NCBI GenBank assembly: GCA_002409745.1
Contig: DHOU01000011.1
Coordinates: 1 to 64,000 of the forward strand
Direction of reading: 5' to 3'
From: Bacteroidales bacterium UBA5382
GTDB taxonomy: Bacteria > Bacteroidota > Bacteroidia > Bacteroidales > Dysgonomonadaceae
DNA length: 64,000 nucleotides
Positions 19,095-25,322 of the stretch are shown piece after piece (position 1 is the stretch's first letter; every line of letters starts with the position of its first letter). A program made the position numbers and the translations under genes. Below the pieces are notes generated by a model. It made no database searches, was not told the DNA's origin, and saw only the letters and a list, made by a program, of their open reading frames with translations.

Positions 19095-19487
19095 ATGGAA
19101 AGAGAATCAGTAGAAAAATCGAGCGGAAGTCATGCCGGCCTTAATGTGCAAAGAATACGGATGTTTTTAGGCATCAAACAGGAAACGTTGGCTGCCGGCC
19201 TCGGCATTAGCGGATCGGAGGTGTCGAAGATCGAAAAGCAGGATGAAATAGAAGAAGAATTATTGTCCCGGATTGCCGGTCTGTTGGGTGTATCGCCGGA
19301 GGTAATCAAAGGTTTTGATACTGAAAAGGCTATTTATAATATCAATCATAATAACTTTCAAGATGCTACTATTTCTGAAGGGACTATTATTACTCAGCAA
19401 ATCAATTCCAATGAAAAAATTATAGAGTTGTACGAACGTTTATTACAAAGTGAAAGAGAGAAAATTGAATTATTGAAACAAAAATAA
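19095..19487 (+). CDS. Small XRE-family HTH regulator with C-terminal coiled coil
   Basis: 130 residues. An HTH_3/XRE domain spans about 17-75 (IRMFLGIKQETLAAGLGISG, recognition helix SGSEVSKIEKQ). The middle is Asn-rich and polar, and the C-terminus is a short coiled coil (EKIIELYERLLQSEREKIELL) that would dimerise it. It is related to, but clearly diverged from, the two XRE proteins that follow (19514 and 20814). The next gene starts 26 bp later without a promoter of its own, so the two are probably cotranscribed. It lacks the slippery run and -1 tail found in its two relatives. Its target is unknown. Confidence 0.85.
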   Translation: MERESVEKSSGSHAGLNVQRIRMFLGIKQETLAAGLGISGSEVSKIEKQDEIEEELLSRIAGLLGVSPEVIKGFDTEKAIYNINHNNFQDATISEGTIITQQINSNEKIIELYERLLQSEREKIELLKQK

Positions 19488-19513
19488 ATTCACTCAAAAC
19501 TAAAATTGAAATT

Positions 19514-19924
19514 ATGGAAACGGAGACGCATACTCACATGAATGCCTCAAGTATAGGTAGAAAAATTGAAAGGATACGCCGGCTTAAGGGAATGACTCAA
19601 ACCGAATTGGCAAATATGCTGGGAGTAACAAGACAAGCTATTTCGAAAATGGAGCAAACAGAAAAATTAAACGATGAGCGACTGAAAGAAATCGCTTCAG
19701 CATTAGGGGTAACTGTAGAAGGTTTAAAGAAATACAATGAAGAAACAGTTCTGTACAATACAAATAATTTTTACGAGAACTGTGGTGTCAAAACAAATGC
19801 TGTAGATAATGGTAATTATCATACTTTCAATAATTTCCCAATAGACGAAATCATTGAGTTTTACGAGAAACAGTTGGAGAAAGAAAAAGAGAAGTTTGAG
19901 TCTTTAAAAAAAGAGAAAGAATAG
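19514..19924 (+). CDS. XRE-family HTH regulator, copy A of a frameshift-tailed pair
   Basis: 136 residues in the zero frame. The HTH domain lies at about 15-72 (IERIRRLKGMTQTELANMLG, then TRQAISKMEQTEKLND), followed by a variable linker and a coiled coil (IIEFYEKQLEKEKEKFESL). It is closely similar to the gene at 20814. The frame ends FESLKKEKE then TAG, but the run T_TTA_AAA_AAA_G at 19903-19912 would let ribosomes slip to the -1 frame and add a 48-residue tail, giving about 180 residues. The shared tail in the paralogue suggests that the long form is real. It follows the first XRE gene by 26 bp. Confidence 0.88.
   Translation: METETHTHMNASSIGRKIERIRRLKGMTQTELANMLGVTRQAISKMEQTEKLNDERLKEIASALGVTVEGLKKYNEETVLYNTNNFYENCGVKTNAVDNGNYHTFNNFPIDEIIEFYEKQLEKEKEKFESLKKEKE
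19903..19909 (+). promoter_or_regulatory. Putative -1 frameshift heptamer, copy A
   Basis: T_TTA_AAA in the zero frame is a classical X_XXY_YYZ slippery heptamer, here followed by AAAG. Slippage leads into an open -1 frame with no stop until 20053. The same run with the same surroundings occurs in copy B. Confidence 0.55.
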
Positions 19925-20055
19925 ATGTTTGCGAGATGCTCAAGGCTATCTGCAACAATTGCGTTTTAAAAGAGATGGTAAAAGAATTTATTTCTACCAA
20001 AAATGAAGAAATCCGTTGGCTGAGAGAAGAAATTAAGACATTGAAAAACAAATGA
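19909..20055 (+). CDS. -1-frame C-terminal tail of XRE copy A
   Basis: 48 codons read in the -1 frame after the slippery run. The tail reads KRERIDVCEMLKAICNN and continues to KNEEIRWLREEIKTLKNK, a predicted coiled coil. It aligns without gaps to the tail of copy B (shared V, E, LK, N, K, V, E, KN, EI, WL, EI, L), while codons differ at many synonymous sites. That pattern means both are translated. An internal ATG at 19936 could instead start a separate 39-residue peptide, but copy B has no such start. Confidence 0.55.
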   Translation, partial: KRERIDVCEMLKAICNNCVLKEMVKEFISTKNEEIRWLREEIKTLKNK

Positions 20056-20071
20056 TTTTTCACTACCTTTG
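20041..20071 (+). promoter_or_regulatory. Promoter of the ParE-type toxin-antitoxin pair
   Basis: TTG at 20041-20043, a 20-bp spacer and TACCTTTG at 20064-20071. The box overlaps the end of the XRE tail. The leader to the antitoxin ATG is about 70 nt. The sequence around the -7 box is a direct repeat of the one before XRE copy B. Confidence 0.65.
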
Positions 20072-20146
20072 CAGGCACAGATTTGCAGAAGCAACATAAA
20101 ATACTTGTATATTGAGTGAAAACTAAAAAAATAAAGCAGCAAAATT

Positions 20147-20377
20147 ATGGGACAAGATGCATTAAAGATAGAACTCATAGAATGGCTCGCACGTCTTGAA
20201 GATGAAGATACAATCCGTTATCTGAAAGTTGTAAAGGACGGCAGCAGTCAACTTATTGATTGGTGGGACGATTTAACCGATGAACAGAAAGCAGGCATAG
20301 AAAAGGGTTTACAAGACATCGATAATGGAAAAACGATTCCACACGATATAATTAAACAACAGTATGGAATCGTATAA
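20147..20377 (+). CDS. Antitoxin of a ParE/RelE-type module
   Basis: 76 residues, acidic. The layout (helical start ALKIELIEWLARLEDED, then WWDDLTDEQKAGIEKG and DIDNGKTIPHD) is that of the short Bacteroidetes antitoxins found ahead of RelE/ParE toxins. The C-terminal half would wrap the toxin. It overlaps the toxin gene by 14 bp, the usual arrangement for balanced translation. Antitoxins of this type normally repress their own promoter together with the toxin, but I see no obvious operator palindrome here. Confidence 0.8.
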   Translation: MGQDALKIELIEWLARLEDEDTIRYLKVVKDGSSQLIDWWDDLTDEQKAGIEKGLQDIDNGKTIPHDIIKQQYGIV

Positions 20378-20660
20378 TCTTCATTGGACGGAAGAGGCGG
20401 TACATAACTTGGAAAATATTCTCGATTATTTAGAACAGAATTGGACAGAGAGGGAAATCGATAAATTCAAAAGAAAGTTGAGTCATCAATTGGAAACTAT
20501 TTGCCGTTTCCCGTTCATTTTTCCTCAATCCGAACATCAAAAAAGGCTTCGAAAGGCTGTACTGGACAAACACATAACCGTCTTTTATGAAATAAAAGAT
20601 AAAAATATTTTTATCGCTTATATTTTTGGAAACAGACAATCGATTTCAAGGATAAGATGA
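20364..20660 (+). CDS. Type II toxin of the RelE/ParE superfamily
   Basis: 98 residues, basic, with the ParE-like pattern: LHWTEEAVHNLENILDYL helix, KLSHQLETICRFPFIFPQ, then RKAVLDKHITVFYEI and a closing strand IFIAYIFGNRQ. This is the ParE branch more than the mRNA-cleaving RelE branch, so DNA gyrase is the more likely target, but the family assignment cannot decide this. Length is complete for the family. It is encoded with the overlapping antitoxin gene between two paralogous XRE regulators. Confidence 0.85.
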   Translation: MESYNLHWTEEAVHNLENILDYLEQNWTEREIDKFKRKLSHQLETICRFPFIFPQSEHQKRLRKAVLDKHITVFYEIKDKNIFIAYIFGNRQSISRIR

Positions 20661-20750
20661 CCTGTGTATAGTTCATCATTCGGAAGCGGATATTTACTCA
20701 TTCAAGAATGCTGATTGCTATTTTATGGAGACTTTTGAAAACTCGAGTTG

Positions 20751-20780
20751 TTGGAAAACAGATGATTTTTACTACTTTTG
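20751..20780 (+). promoter_or_regulatory. Promoter of XRE copy B
   Basis: TTG at 20751-20753, a 19-bp spacer and TACTTTTG at 20773-20780; the ATG is 33 bp downstream. The stretch ATGATTTTT..ACTAC.TTTGC is shared with the toxin-antitoxin promoter 700 bp upstream. Confidence 0.7.
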
Positions 20781-20813
20781 CTTTTAATGATGCATAATAT
20801 AAATAAGTGAAAA

Positions 20814-21221
20814 ATGGAAACGAAAAATTACGACAATGTCGTTCACATTGGCAGGAAAATTGAGCGGATACGCCGACTGCGTGGAATGACTCAAAGCGAA
20901 TTAGCAAATACGTTGGGTGTAACAAGACAGGCTGTCTCGAAAATGGAACAAACAGAAAAGATGGACGATGAACGAGTGGAAGAAATTGCTTCGGCTTTAG
21001 GGGTAACGGTAGAAGGATTAAAGAAATACAACGAAGAGACGGTCTTGTATTGCACAAATAATTTTAATGAAAACTGTCATGTGAGTGCTTCCAACATAGG
21101 GCCTATCAATAGTGTTGAAAATCTCAATCATTTCCCTTTAGAAAAGATTGTTGAGTTCTATGAGAAACAGTTGAAGAAAGAAAGAGAGAAGTTTGAGTCT
21201 TTAAAAAAAGAGAAAGAATAA
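20814..21221 (+). CDS. XRE-family HTH regulator, copy B of a frameshift-tailed pair
   Basis: 135 residues in the zero frame. The HTH domain (IGRKIERIRRLRGMTQSELA, then TRQAVSKMEQTEKMDD) and coiled coil (IVEFYEKQLKKEREKFESL) are nearly the same as copy A, with an unlike linker between them. The frame ends FESLKKEKE then TAA. The slippery run T_TTA_AAA_AAA_G at 21200-21209 is identical to copy A's, and -1 slippage would add a 60-residue tail, giving about 191 residues. In the -1 frame there is no ATG, GTG or TTG before the tail, so frameshifting, not independent initiation, is the simpler route. It has its own promoter. Confidence 0.88.
   Translation: METKNYDNVVHIGRKIERIRRLRGMTQSELANTLGVTRQAVSKMEQTEKMDDERVEEIASALGVTVEGLKKYNEETVLYCTNNFNENCHVSASNIGPINSVENLNHFPLEKIVEFYEKQLKKEREKFESLKKEKE
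21200..21206 (+). promoter_or_regulatory. Putative -1 frameshift heptamer, copy B
   Basis: T_TTA_AAA followed by AAAG, the same as copy A. Slippage enters a -1 frame open to 21386. No strong hairpin is obvious directly downstream, so any stimulator is unclear. Confidence 0.55.
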
Positions 21222-21388
21222 AAGTTCTTGAAGTCCTTAAAACTGTAGGCGACAACTATATTTCCAAAAGAGTTGTCAATGAACTTGTTGCTGCGAAAAA
21301 CAAAGAGATTGATTGGCTCAAAGACGAAATCCGATACCTGAGGCTGGAGATTAAACAGTTACTGGAAATTGCGGGGAGGAAGAGTTGA
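21206..21388 (+). CDS. -1-frame C-terminal tail of XRE copy B
   Basis: 60 codons read in the -1 frame. The tail begins KRERIKVLEVLKTVGDN and includes KNKEIDWLKDEIRYLRLEI, a coiled coil, ending AGRKS. It has no possible ATG, GTG or TTG start, only an ATA overlapping the zero-frame stop. Its gapless protein-level match to the tail of copy A, despite diverged codons, is the main evidence that it is expressed. The tail is 12 residues longer than in copy A. Confidence 0.55.
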   Translation, partial: KRERIKVLEVLKTVGDNYISKRVVNELVAAKNKEIDWLKDEIRYLRLEIKQLLEIAGRKS

Positions 21389-21413
21389 TTTTCAGATCTC
21401 ATCAAAAAATGAT

Positions 21414-21421
21414 TATTTTTG
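21414..21421 (+). promoter_or_regulatory. -7 box ahead of the AlbA_2-like remnant
   Basis: TATTTTTG, 42 bp before the ATG at 21463. The local sequence (ATGATTATTTTTGCAG) resembles the two promoters upstream. No TTTG is found at 19-21 bp. Confidence 0.4.
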
Positions 21422-21462
21422 CAGACTGGAGGATTTAAAAAGCAACGAAAAGAAAATATACT

Positions 21463-21575
21463 GTGATTACGAACGGAGAACTTCACGATTTGCTCAGCAG
21501 TACCGAGACTTATCGGGTGGAAAGAACTATTTTCCCAAGCTATGCGGATAACTTTCCTGTGCCAGTAGTTCAGAG
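21463..21575 (+). pseudogene. Remnant of an AlbA_2-type DNA-binding/ATPase-like gene
   Basis: The first 22 codons read MITN then GELHDLLSSTETYRVERT, which looks like the start of the AlbA_2 (Schlafen-like) putative DNA-binding proteins common in Bacteroidetes. After that the match breaks down (SYADNFP would fit an ANDFP-like segment only with a frameshift), and the open frame continues antisense into the RhuM gene as an unnatural Phe-rich stretch. The real gene would be several hundred codons. I infer truncation, probably when the RhuM segment arrived. The family call is from memory. Confidence 0.4.
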
Positions 21576-21611
21576 AATGTTTGTTCTAATTTTGCCTCTG
21601 CTCTGGGAGTT

Positions 21612-22607
21612 TCATTTTACACTCTTCTTCAGATTTTTAATATTTTCTTCCAATTCCTTCAAGCTGGCTTCTTTCTCGATAACTTTTTGTTGTTTTTTGA
21701 ATTTCTCATATTCTTTCCCTGATTTCTCCAACGCCATTTGATGCGAAATTTTACCTGCGTGAGTGAGTAACTCCCTGCCGTTTAATTGTAGAATAGCATC
21801 TAATCGTTCAATCCAATCCTTCATATACATTGGTATTTGTTGCTGTGCCATTGTTTCGGCAAATGCCAGATATTGCTCCACCAACAAGCCCAAAAGTTTC
21901 ATCTCATCTTCAGTCAGGTAGTTTTTGGCAATACTTACTTCGTCTTTTTTAATGGAAGTAGGTTGTTTTTTGTCGTAAGAAAGCATTCCCATTAAAGGCA
22001 AACTGGCATCTATCCGTCTGTACACTAATTCTGCCGCAGTTTGCTCGCTGATAGCCCAAAGCAATTTGTTCTGTACGACTTTAAAAAATGCTATTGTTTT
22101 TTCATCTTTTGGGTCATAGTCTATGCTGGTGGCGTAGATATCCTTTATTTTTTGGTAGAAAAATTTCTCCGAAAGACGTATTTCCCTGATACGGTCTTGC
22201 AATTCGTCAAAATAGTTCATTGAGATACCCGACTTAAAGCGGTCGTCATTGAGCGTAAAGCCTTTGATGATGTACTCTTTTAGACGCTGAGTTGCCCAAA
22301 TCCGAAATTGTGTGCCTCGAACTGACTTCACACGATAGCCCACTGATATAATAACATCTAAGTTGTAATAGTTGGTAGCATAGCTTTTGCCATCTGTAGC
22401 AGTTGTCCGGAATTTCCGGACAACTGAAATTTCATCCAATTCCCCTTCTTTGAAGACATTACTAATATGCTCGCTAATGGTACGTTTGTCCTTACCAAAC
22501 AATTGCCCCATTTGTGCTTGCGTAAGCCACACCGTTTCATCCTCCAAGCGAACATCTATTTTGATGTTGCCCTCTTGGTTTTTATATATCAGTATCTCGC
22601 TCTTCAT
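21612..22607 (-). CDS. RhuM family (virulence-protein-like) protein
   Basis: 331 residues, full length for the RhuM family. The N-terminal domain reads like the family's DNA-binding part (VWLTQAQMGQLFGKDKRTIS, then HISNVFKEGELDE, YYNLDVIISVGYRVKS and QFRIWATQRLKEYIIKGF). A Fic-like helical C-terminal part follows, ending in a Lys/Glu coiled coil. RhuM genes are often carried near restriction-modification, toxin or phage genes, and their function is unsettled; a regulatory or defence role is plausible. It is convergent to the AlbA_2 remnant and lies beside the XRE/toxin cluster, which suggests an accessory patch gained by transfer. Confidence 0.88.
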   Translation of the reverse strand: MKSEILIYKNQEGNIKIDVRLEDETVWLTQAQMGQLFGKDKRTISEHISNVFKEGELDEISVVRKFRTTATDGKSYATNYYNLDVIISVGYRVKSVRGTQFRIWATQRLKEYIIKGFTLNDDRFKSGISMNYFDELQDRIREIRLSEKFFYQKIKDIYATSIDYDPKDEKTIAFFKVVQNKLLWAISEQTAAELVYRRIDASLPLMGMLSYDKKQPTSIKKDEVSIAKNYLTEDEMKLLGLLVEQYLAFAETMAQQQIPMYMKDWIERLDAILQLNGRELLTHAGKISHQMALEKSGKEYEKFKKQQKVIEKEASLKELEENIKNLKKSVK

Positions 22608-22758
22608 ATCTTTAATATTTTATTCTCTACGCTATCTTTCCATTAATTTATATGCTTATTTTATCATCGCGATGCGTTTTTCCCTGACCGCTGTTTCTTT
22701 CTCTTCATAACTATTCCTTTTTCGTTGATCGCAAAGGGCTTTTCTCTGTTCGCAATCC

Positions 22759-22966
22759 GTTCCGCTGTGACCGTAAAGCCTTCATCGGTGTTAAACGTTC
22801 CTTCGACTGTGACCGTAGCCCGTTTCTCTGTGTTAAACGGATTTTCCGCTGTTACAGTTGACGTTCCGCCGTGTCATCTGTCGTTTCCGCCTTTACCGCA
22901 GTGCTTTCCGCCGTTATCTTTACACAATTCTCCGTGTAAAATGCCGTTTCCGCCCTGTTCGCGAGG
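22759..22966. repeat. Degenerate 21-bp tandem array in the RhuM-fimbrillin gap
   Basis: About ten units, mostly 21 bp (17 and 24 next to each other sum to about two units), each like GTTTCCGCCGTTAnCnnTnn; the clearest are at 22821, 22842, 22883, 22904, 22925 and 22946. The gap (22608-23018) holds no gene: the 82-residue ORF over the array is a repeat artefact, and the remaining 22608-22740 part shows nothing. The unit resembles that of the array at 35267 read on the minus strand. Confidence 0.7.
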
Positions 22967-23018
22967 AATTTGAAGATGGCCGGGGGGCTAAAATAGAAAC
23001 AAGCTGCCGTGCGGATGG

Positions 23019-24296
23019 TCATTTCACAAATTTGTAGGCTGAAAGAGATTTTATTCCCGGCAAACTGAAATATTTTTCTAAATCCCCTTCAACCATCACT
23101 TCTTTCTTGAAATTCTCAGGATGATCGACCAGGTTGAGCGCCGTCCTTATCTTCCCGCTTTTCAGTTCAACCGGTAACGTGTTTGCCGCCGCTGTTTCCG
23201 CCGGCGAATCCGCCAACGCAAGGTTGGAAGCCGCTGCACCCTCAGCCGTATTGATAAACTTTTTTACACTTCCGTTAAAACATCCTACAATATACCCTTT
23301 CACCCATACATCTGTTCCTCCCTGTCGACTCTTTGCATCCGATACCGTATATGGATTTTCCTCACTGCCGTCGCCAATGGTTGGTATAACCGGTTTATCC
23401 GAGGGATCGAGCGCCACGGTTTCCGACGGGCCTTCCGTCCATGTATCGATGGAAGAATTTACATCGACAGTGATAGTCTTTTCCTTTTCATTTAATGTGA
23501 TCATATACGTATACTTACATCCTTTCTCGAACGTTTTTATTTTTGTACTCAAACTTAACGAATACTTATATTCTATTTGATCAATAACAAGAATCAGTAA
23601 ATTGTCGCTCAAATCATTGTCCGGCAATACGATTGCTACAGCCGTTTTGCCATCCGCCGCTACATTGAAAGGGATGTCACCCGTTGCCGTAGGGGCTGAA
23701 AGAGTTGCATCATTCAATGAAAAGGAAGCCTTCCGTGCTGCATTCGTCATTGTTGCTTGCAATCCGCTTAGATCCATCTCCGGGTCTTCTGCTGAAATTT
23801 GTAAAATAATCCTTGAAAGTTGATGCTTGAAAATCATTTTTACATCGGTATTTTCAGCACTCCGGTTTGTTTCGTTATCGGAAAACAACAAATCAATAGC
23901 TGCCTGATTGGTTTGGTTCGACACATCGACGGCATACGAAAAATCATCTATTTTCTCTTGATAAGGATAATATCCTATAAAATCTATATTATCTCCTTCC
24001 GACGGAAGTTGAATAGCTTCTCCTTCTTTTGCCGGGAGGAACGTAGCCCCATTACCATTAATATACTTTACATTGCTTTTTAGTCCTCCGGAAGATAATG
24101 TTTCTTCGGACTTTTTTGTATAAATGCCGATGGCGTCTCCGTTTATCCACGTGTCATCCGTCATCTTTGTTTCGGATTTGGATATCAACGCATTGATATG
24201 AAATTGTGTCTTTTCTAAAGATTGGTCGATTTTGTCGCCTTCGCAGGAAGCGCAGCAAATGGCCATTAGTAAAATAATACCATTTTTGCCTTTCAT
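23019..24296 (-). CDS. Fimbrillin-family lipoprotein with C-terminal DUF6359 domain
   Basis: 425 residues. Lipoprotein signal MKGKNGIILLMAICCASCEG. The first about 290 residues read as a fimbrillin (Mfa-like) domain: MTDDTWINGDAIGIYTKK, IDFIGYYPYQ, MIFKHQLSRIILQI and YKYSLSLSTKIKTFEKGCKY. From about 310 a DUF6359/OB-like domain begins at DGSEENPYTVSDAKSRQGG and includes VKGYIVGCFNG. Fimbrillins form short adhesive pili; fused to DUF6359 it may be a tip or surface-displayed adhesin instead of a shaft subunit. No anchor or usher-like fim genes flank it. It is encoded alone, with a -7 box about 90 bp upstream. Confidence 0.78.
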   Translation of the reverse strand: MKGKNGIILLMAICCASCEGDKIDQSLEKTQFHINALISKSETKMTDDTWINGDAIGIYTKKSEETLSSGGLKSNVKYINGNGATFLPAKEGEAIQLPSEGDNIDFIGYYPYQEKIDDFSYAVDVSNQTNQAAIDLLFSDNETNRSAENTDVKMIFKHQLSRIILQISAEDPEMDLSGLQATMTNAARKASFSLNDATLSAPTATGDIPFNVAADGKTAVAIVLPDNDLSDNLLILVIDQIEYKYSLSLSTKIKTFEKGCKYTYMITLNEKEKTITVDVNSSIDTWTEGPSETVALDPSDKPVIPTIGDGSEENPYTVSDAKSRQGGTDVWVKGYIVGCFNGSVKKFINTAEGAAASNLALADSPAETAAANTLPVELKSGKIRTALNLVDHPENFKKEVMVEGDLEKYFSLPGIKSLSAYKFVK

Positions 24297-24387
24297 TTCC
24301 GGATGTAATTATTATCTGTAATGCCTATTGAATTTATAAAATTATTTCATGCAAATTAAACTTTCTATCTATATGAAAACTATCCTA

Positions 24388-24395
24388 CAAAATTA
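24388..24395 (-). promoter_or_regulatory. -7 box for the fimbrillin-like gene
   Basis: TAATTTTG on the minus strand, with the same flanking bases (ATC before it) as the PUL promoter at 18976 and the GH97 promoter at 37570. No TTTG lies 19-21 bp upstream. Confidence 0.4.
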
Positions 24396-24487
24396 GATAA
24401 ACAAACAATCCGTTGTCATCCGTTTTCTAAAAATAATGGAGCATTTAAGATTGATTAACCTTTGTCGGGATGCAAATCGTGTAAGCA

Positions 24488-25306
24488 TTAGGAAGAAGTG
24501 TTTGATTCAACCGCTATATCTCCCATTGCAAGTTGATATTCACGCCACAAATCATCGATGTTGTATTGGTCTCCCAATGCATATTTTATCGCTCCGTCGA
24601 ATGACCAGGGAATGACGTTTAACGTACTTCGATTCAGCTTTCTTAAAAAATCCGCATTCTTATGGTCTTTTATCCAGACAAAGAAATACCCTGCCGTGCG
24701 ATATCCGTCCATGTAATTACCTCCTTTCGGGCGGGCGCCTTCTCCGAATCCTCCGTTTGCCACCCGTACCGCATCGGCCATTCCTTCGATAAATGCCCAA
24801 AATACGCGGTTGGTACCGTAGCTGCCGATGCCTTGAGGCTCCAGTTGGTAAGCATGCGTCAATTCATGTAGCAAGACTCCTCGTGTTTCAAAGAGGACTT
24901 TTGCCGTATCATTTCCGGCGAATGACTTCTCAATATGCTTCGTACTGTAAAAAATATGGATGTTCCCGTGATCGCCTCCCTTTGCGGAAATTCCATCAAT
25001 GTCTTCCAACGTATAATGGATTTGGTGAACGGGTGGAATGCTGTCGGCCGGAGAATGATATAGCGTGGATAGTACCGTGCGGGCTTGCTCTTTTATATAC
25101 GGTTCCGCATCGGGAATAATATGATGATAAATTTCTGATCCGGCAGATTCGGGCGCTTTATCTTCAAACAGAATAGAGCCGGTGTCATACGAATCCCAAA
25201 GTTTAGCGCCTTGTAGGTTTTCCGCATTTTTTCCAATGTGAGAAGAGCAAGAATAAACCCCGAGTAAGAGTATTCCGGCCCAAAATATCCAATTTTTTGT
25301 ATTCAT
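24488..25306 (-). CDS. Basic secretory protein family metallopeptidase, lipoprotein
   Basis: 272 residues. Lipoprotein signal ending LLLGVYSCSS. The zinc motif is HELTH at 147-151 (in VLLHELTHAYQ), with a downstream FIEGMADAVR segment likely to give the third ligand, the pattern of the plant basic-secretory-protein family (gluzincin-like). The rest, KGGNYMDGYRTAGYFFVWI and DDLWREYQLAMGD, also fits. It is probably a surface or periplasmic peptidase. It lies 16 bp after the GH92 gene on the same strand, so mannose trimming and proteolysis of a glycoprotein may be coupled; this is inference from the operon. Confidence 0.85.
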   Translation of the reverse strand: MNTKNWIFWAGILLLGVYSCSSHIGKNAENLQGAKLWDSYDTGSILFEDKAPESAGSEIYHHIIPDAEPYIKEQARTVLSTLYHSPADSIPPVHQIHYTLEDIDGISAKGGDHGNIHIFYSTKHIEKSFAGNDTAKVLFETRGVLLHELTHAYQLEPQGIGSYGTNRVFWAFIEGMADAVRVANGGFGEGARPKGGNYMDGYRTAGYFFVWIKDHKNADFLRKLNRSTLNVIPWSFDGAIKYALGDQYNIDDLWREYQLAMGDIAVESNTSS

Positions 25307-25322
25307 TTTGTGTATAAATCGT

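Noticed and set aside
19925..19969. 14-codon ORF starting right after the XRE copy A stop
   Set aside because: Too short, not conserved in copy B; the -1 frame is the conserved one.
20041..21421. Integron-type cassette array
   Set aside because: No integrase gene and no attC-like palindromes; the repeats are better explained as promoters, with recombination left only as a possibility.
22725..22973. 82-codon plus-strand frame over the degenerate array
   Set aside because: Val/Ser/Pro repeats that mirror the DNA repeat; no recognisable protein.
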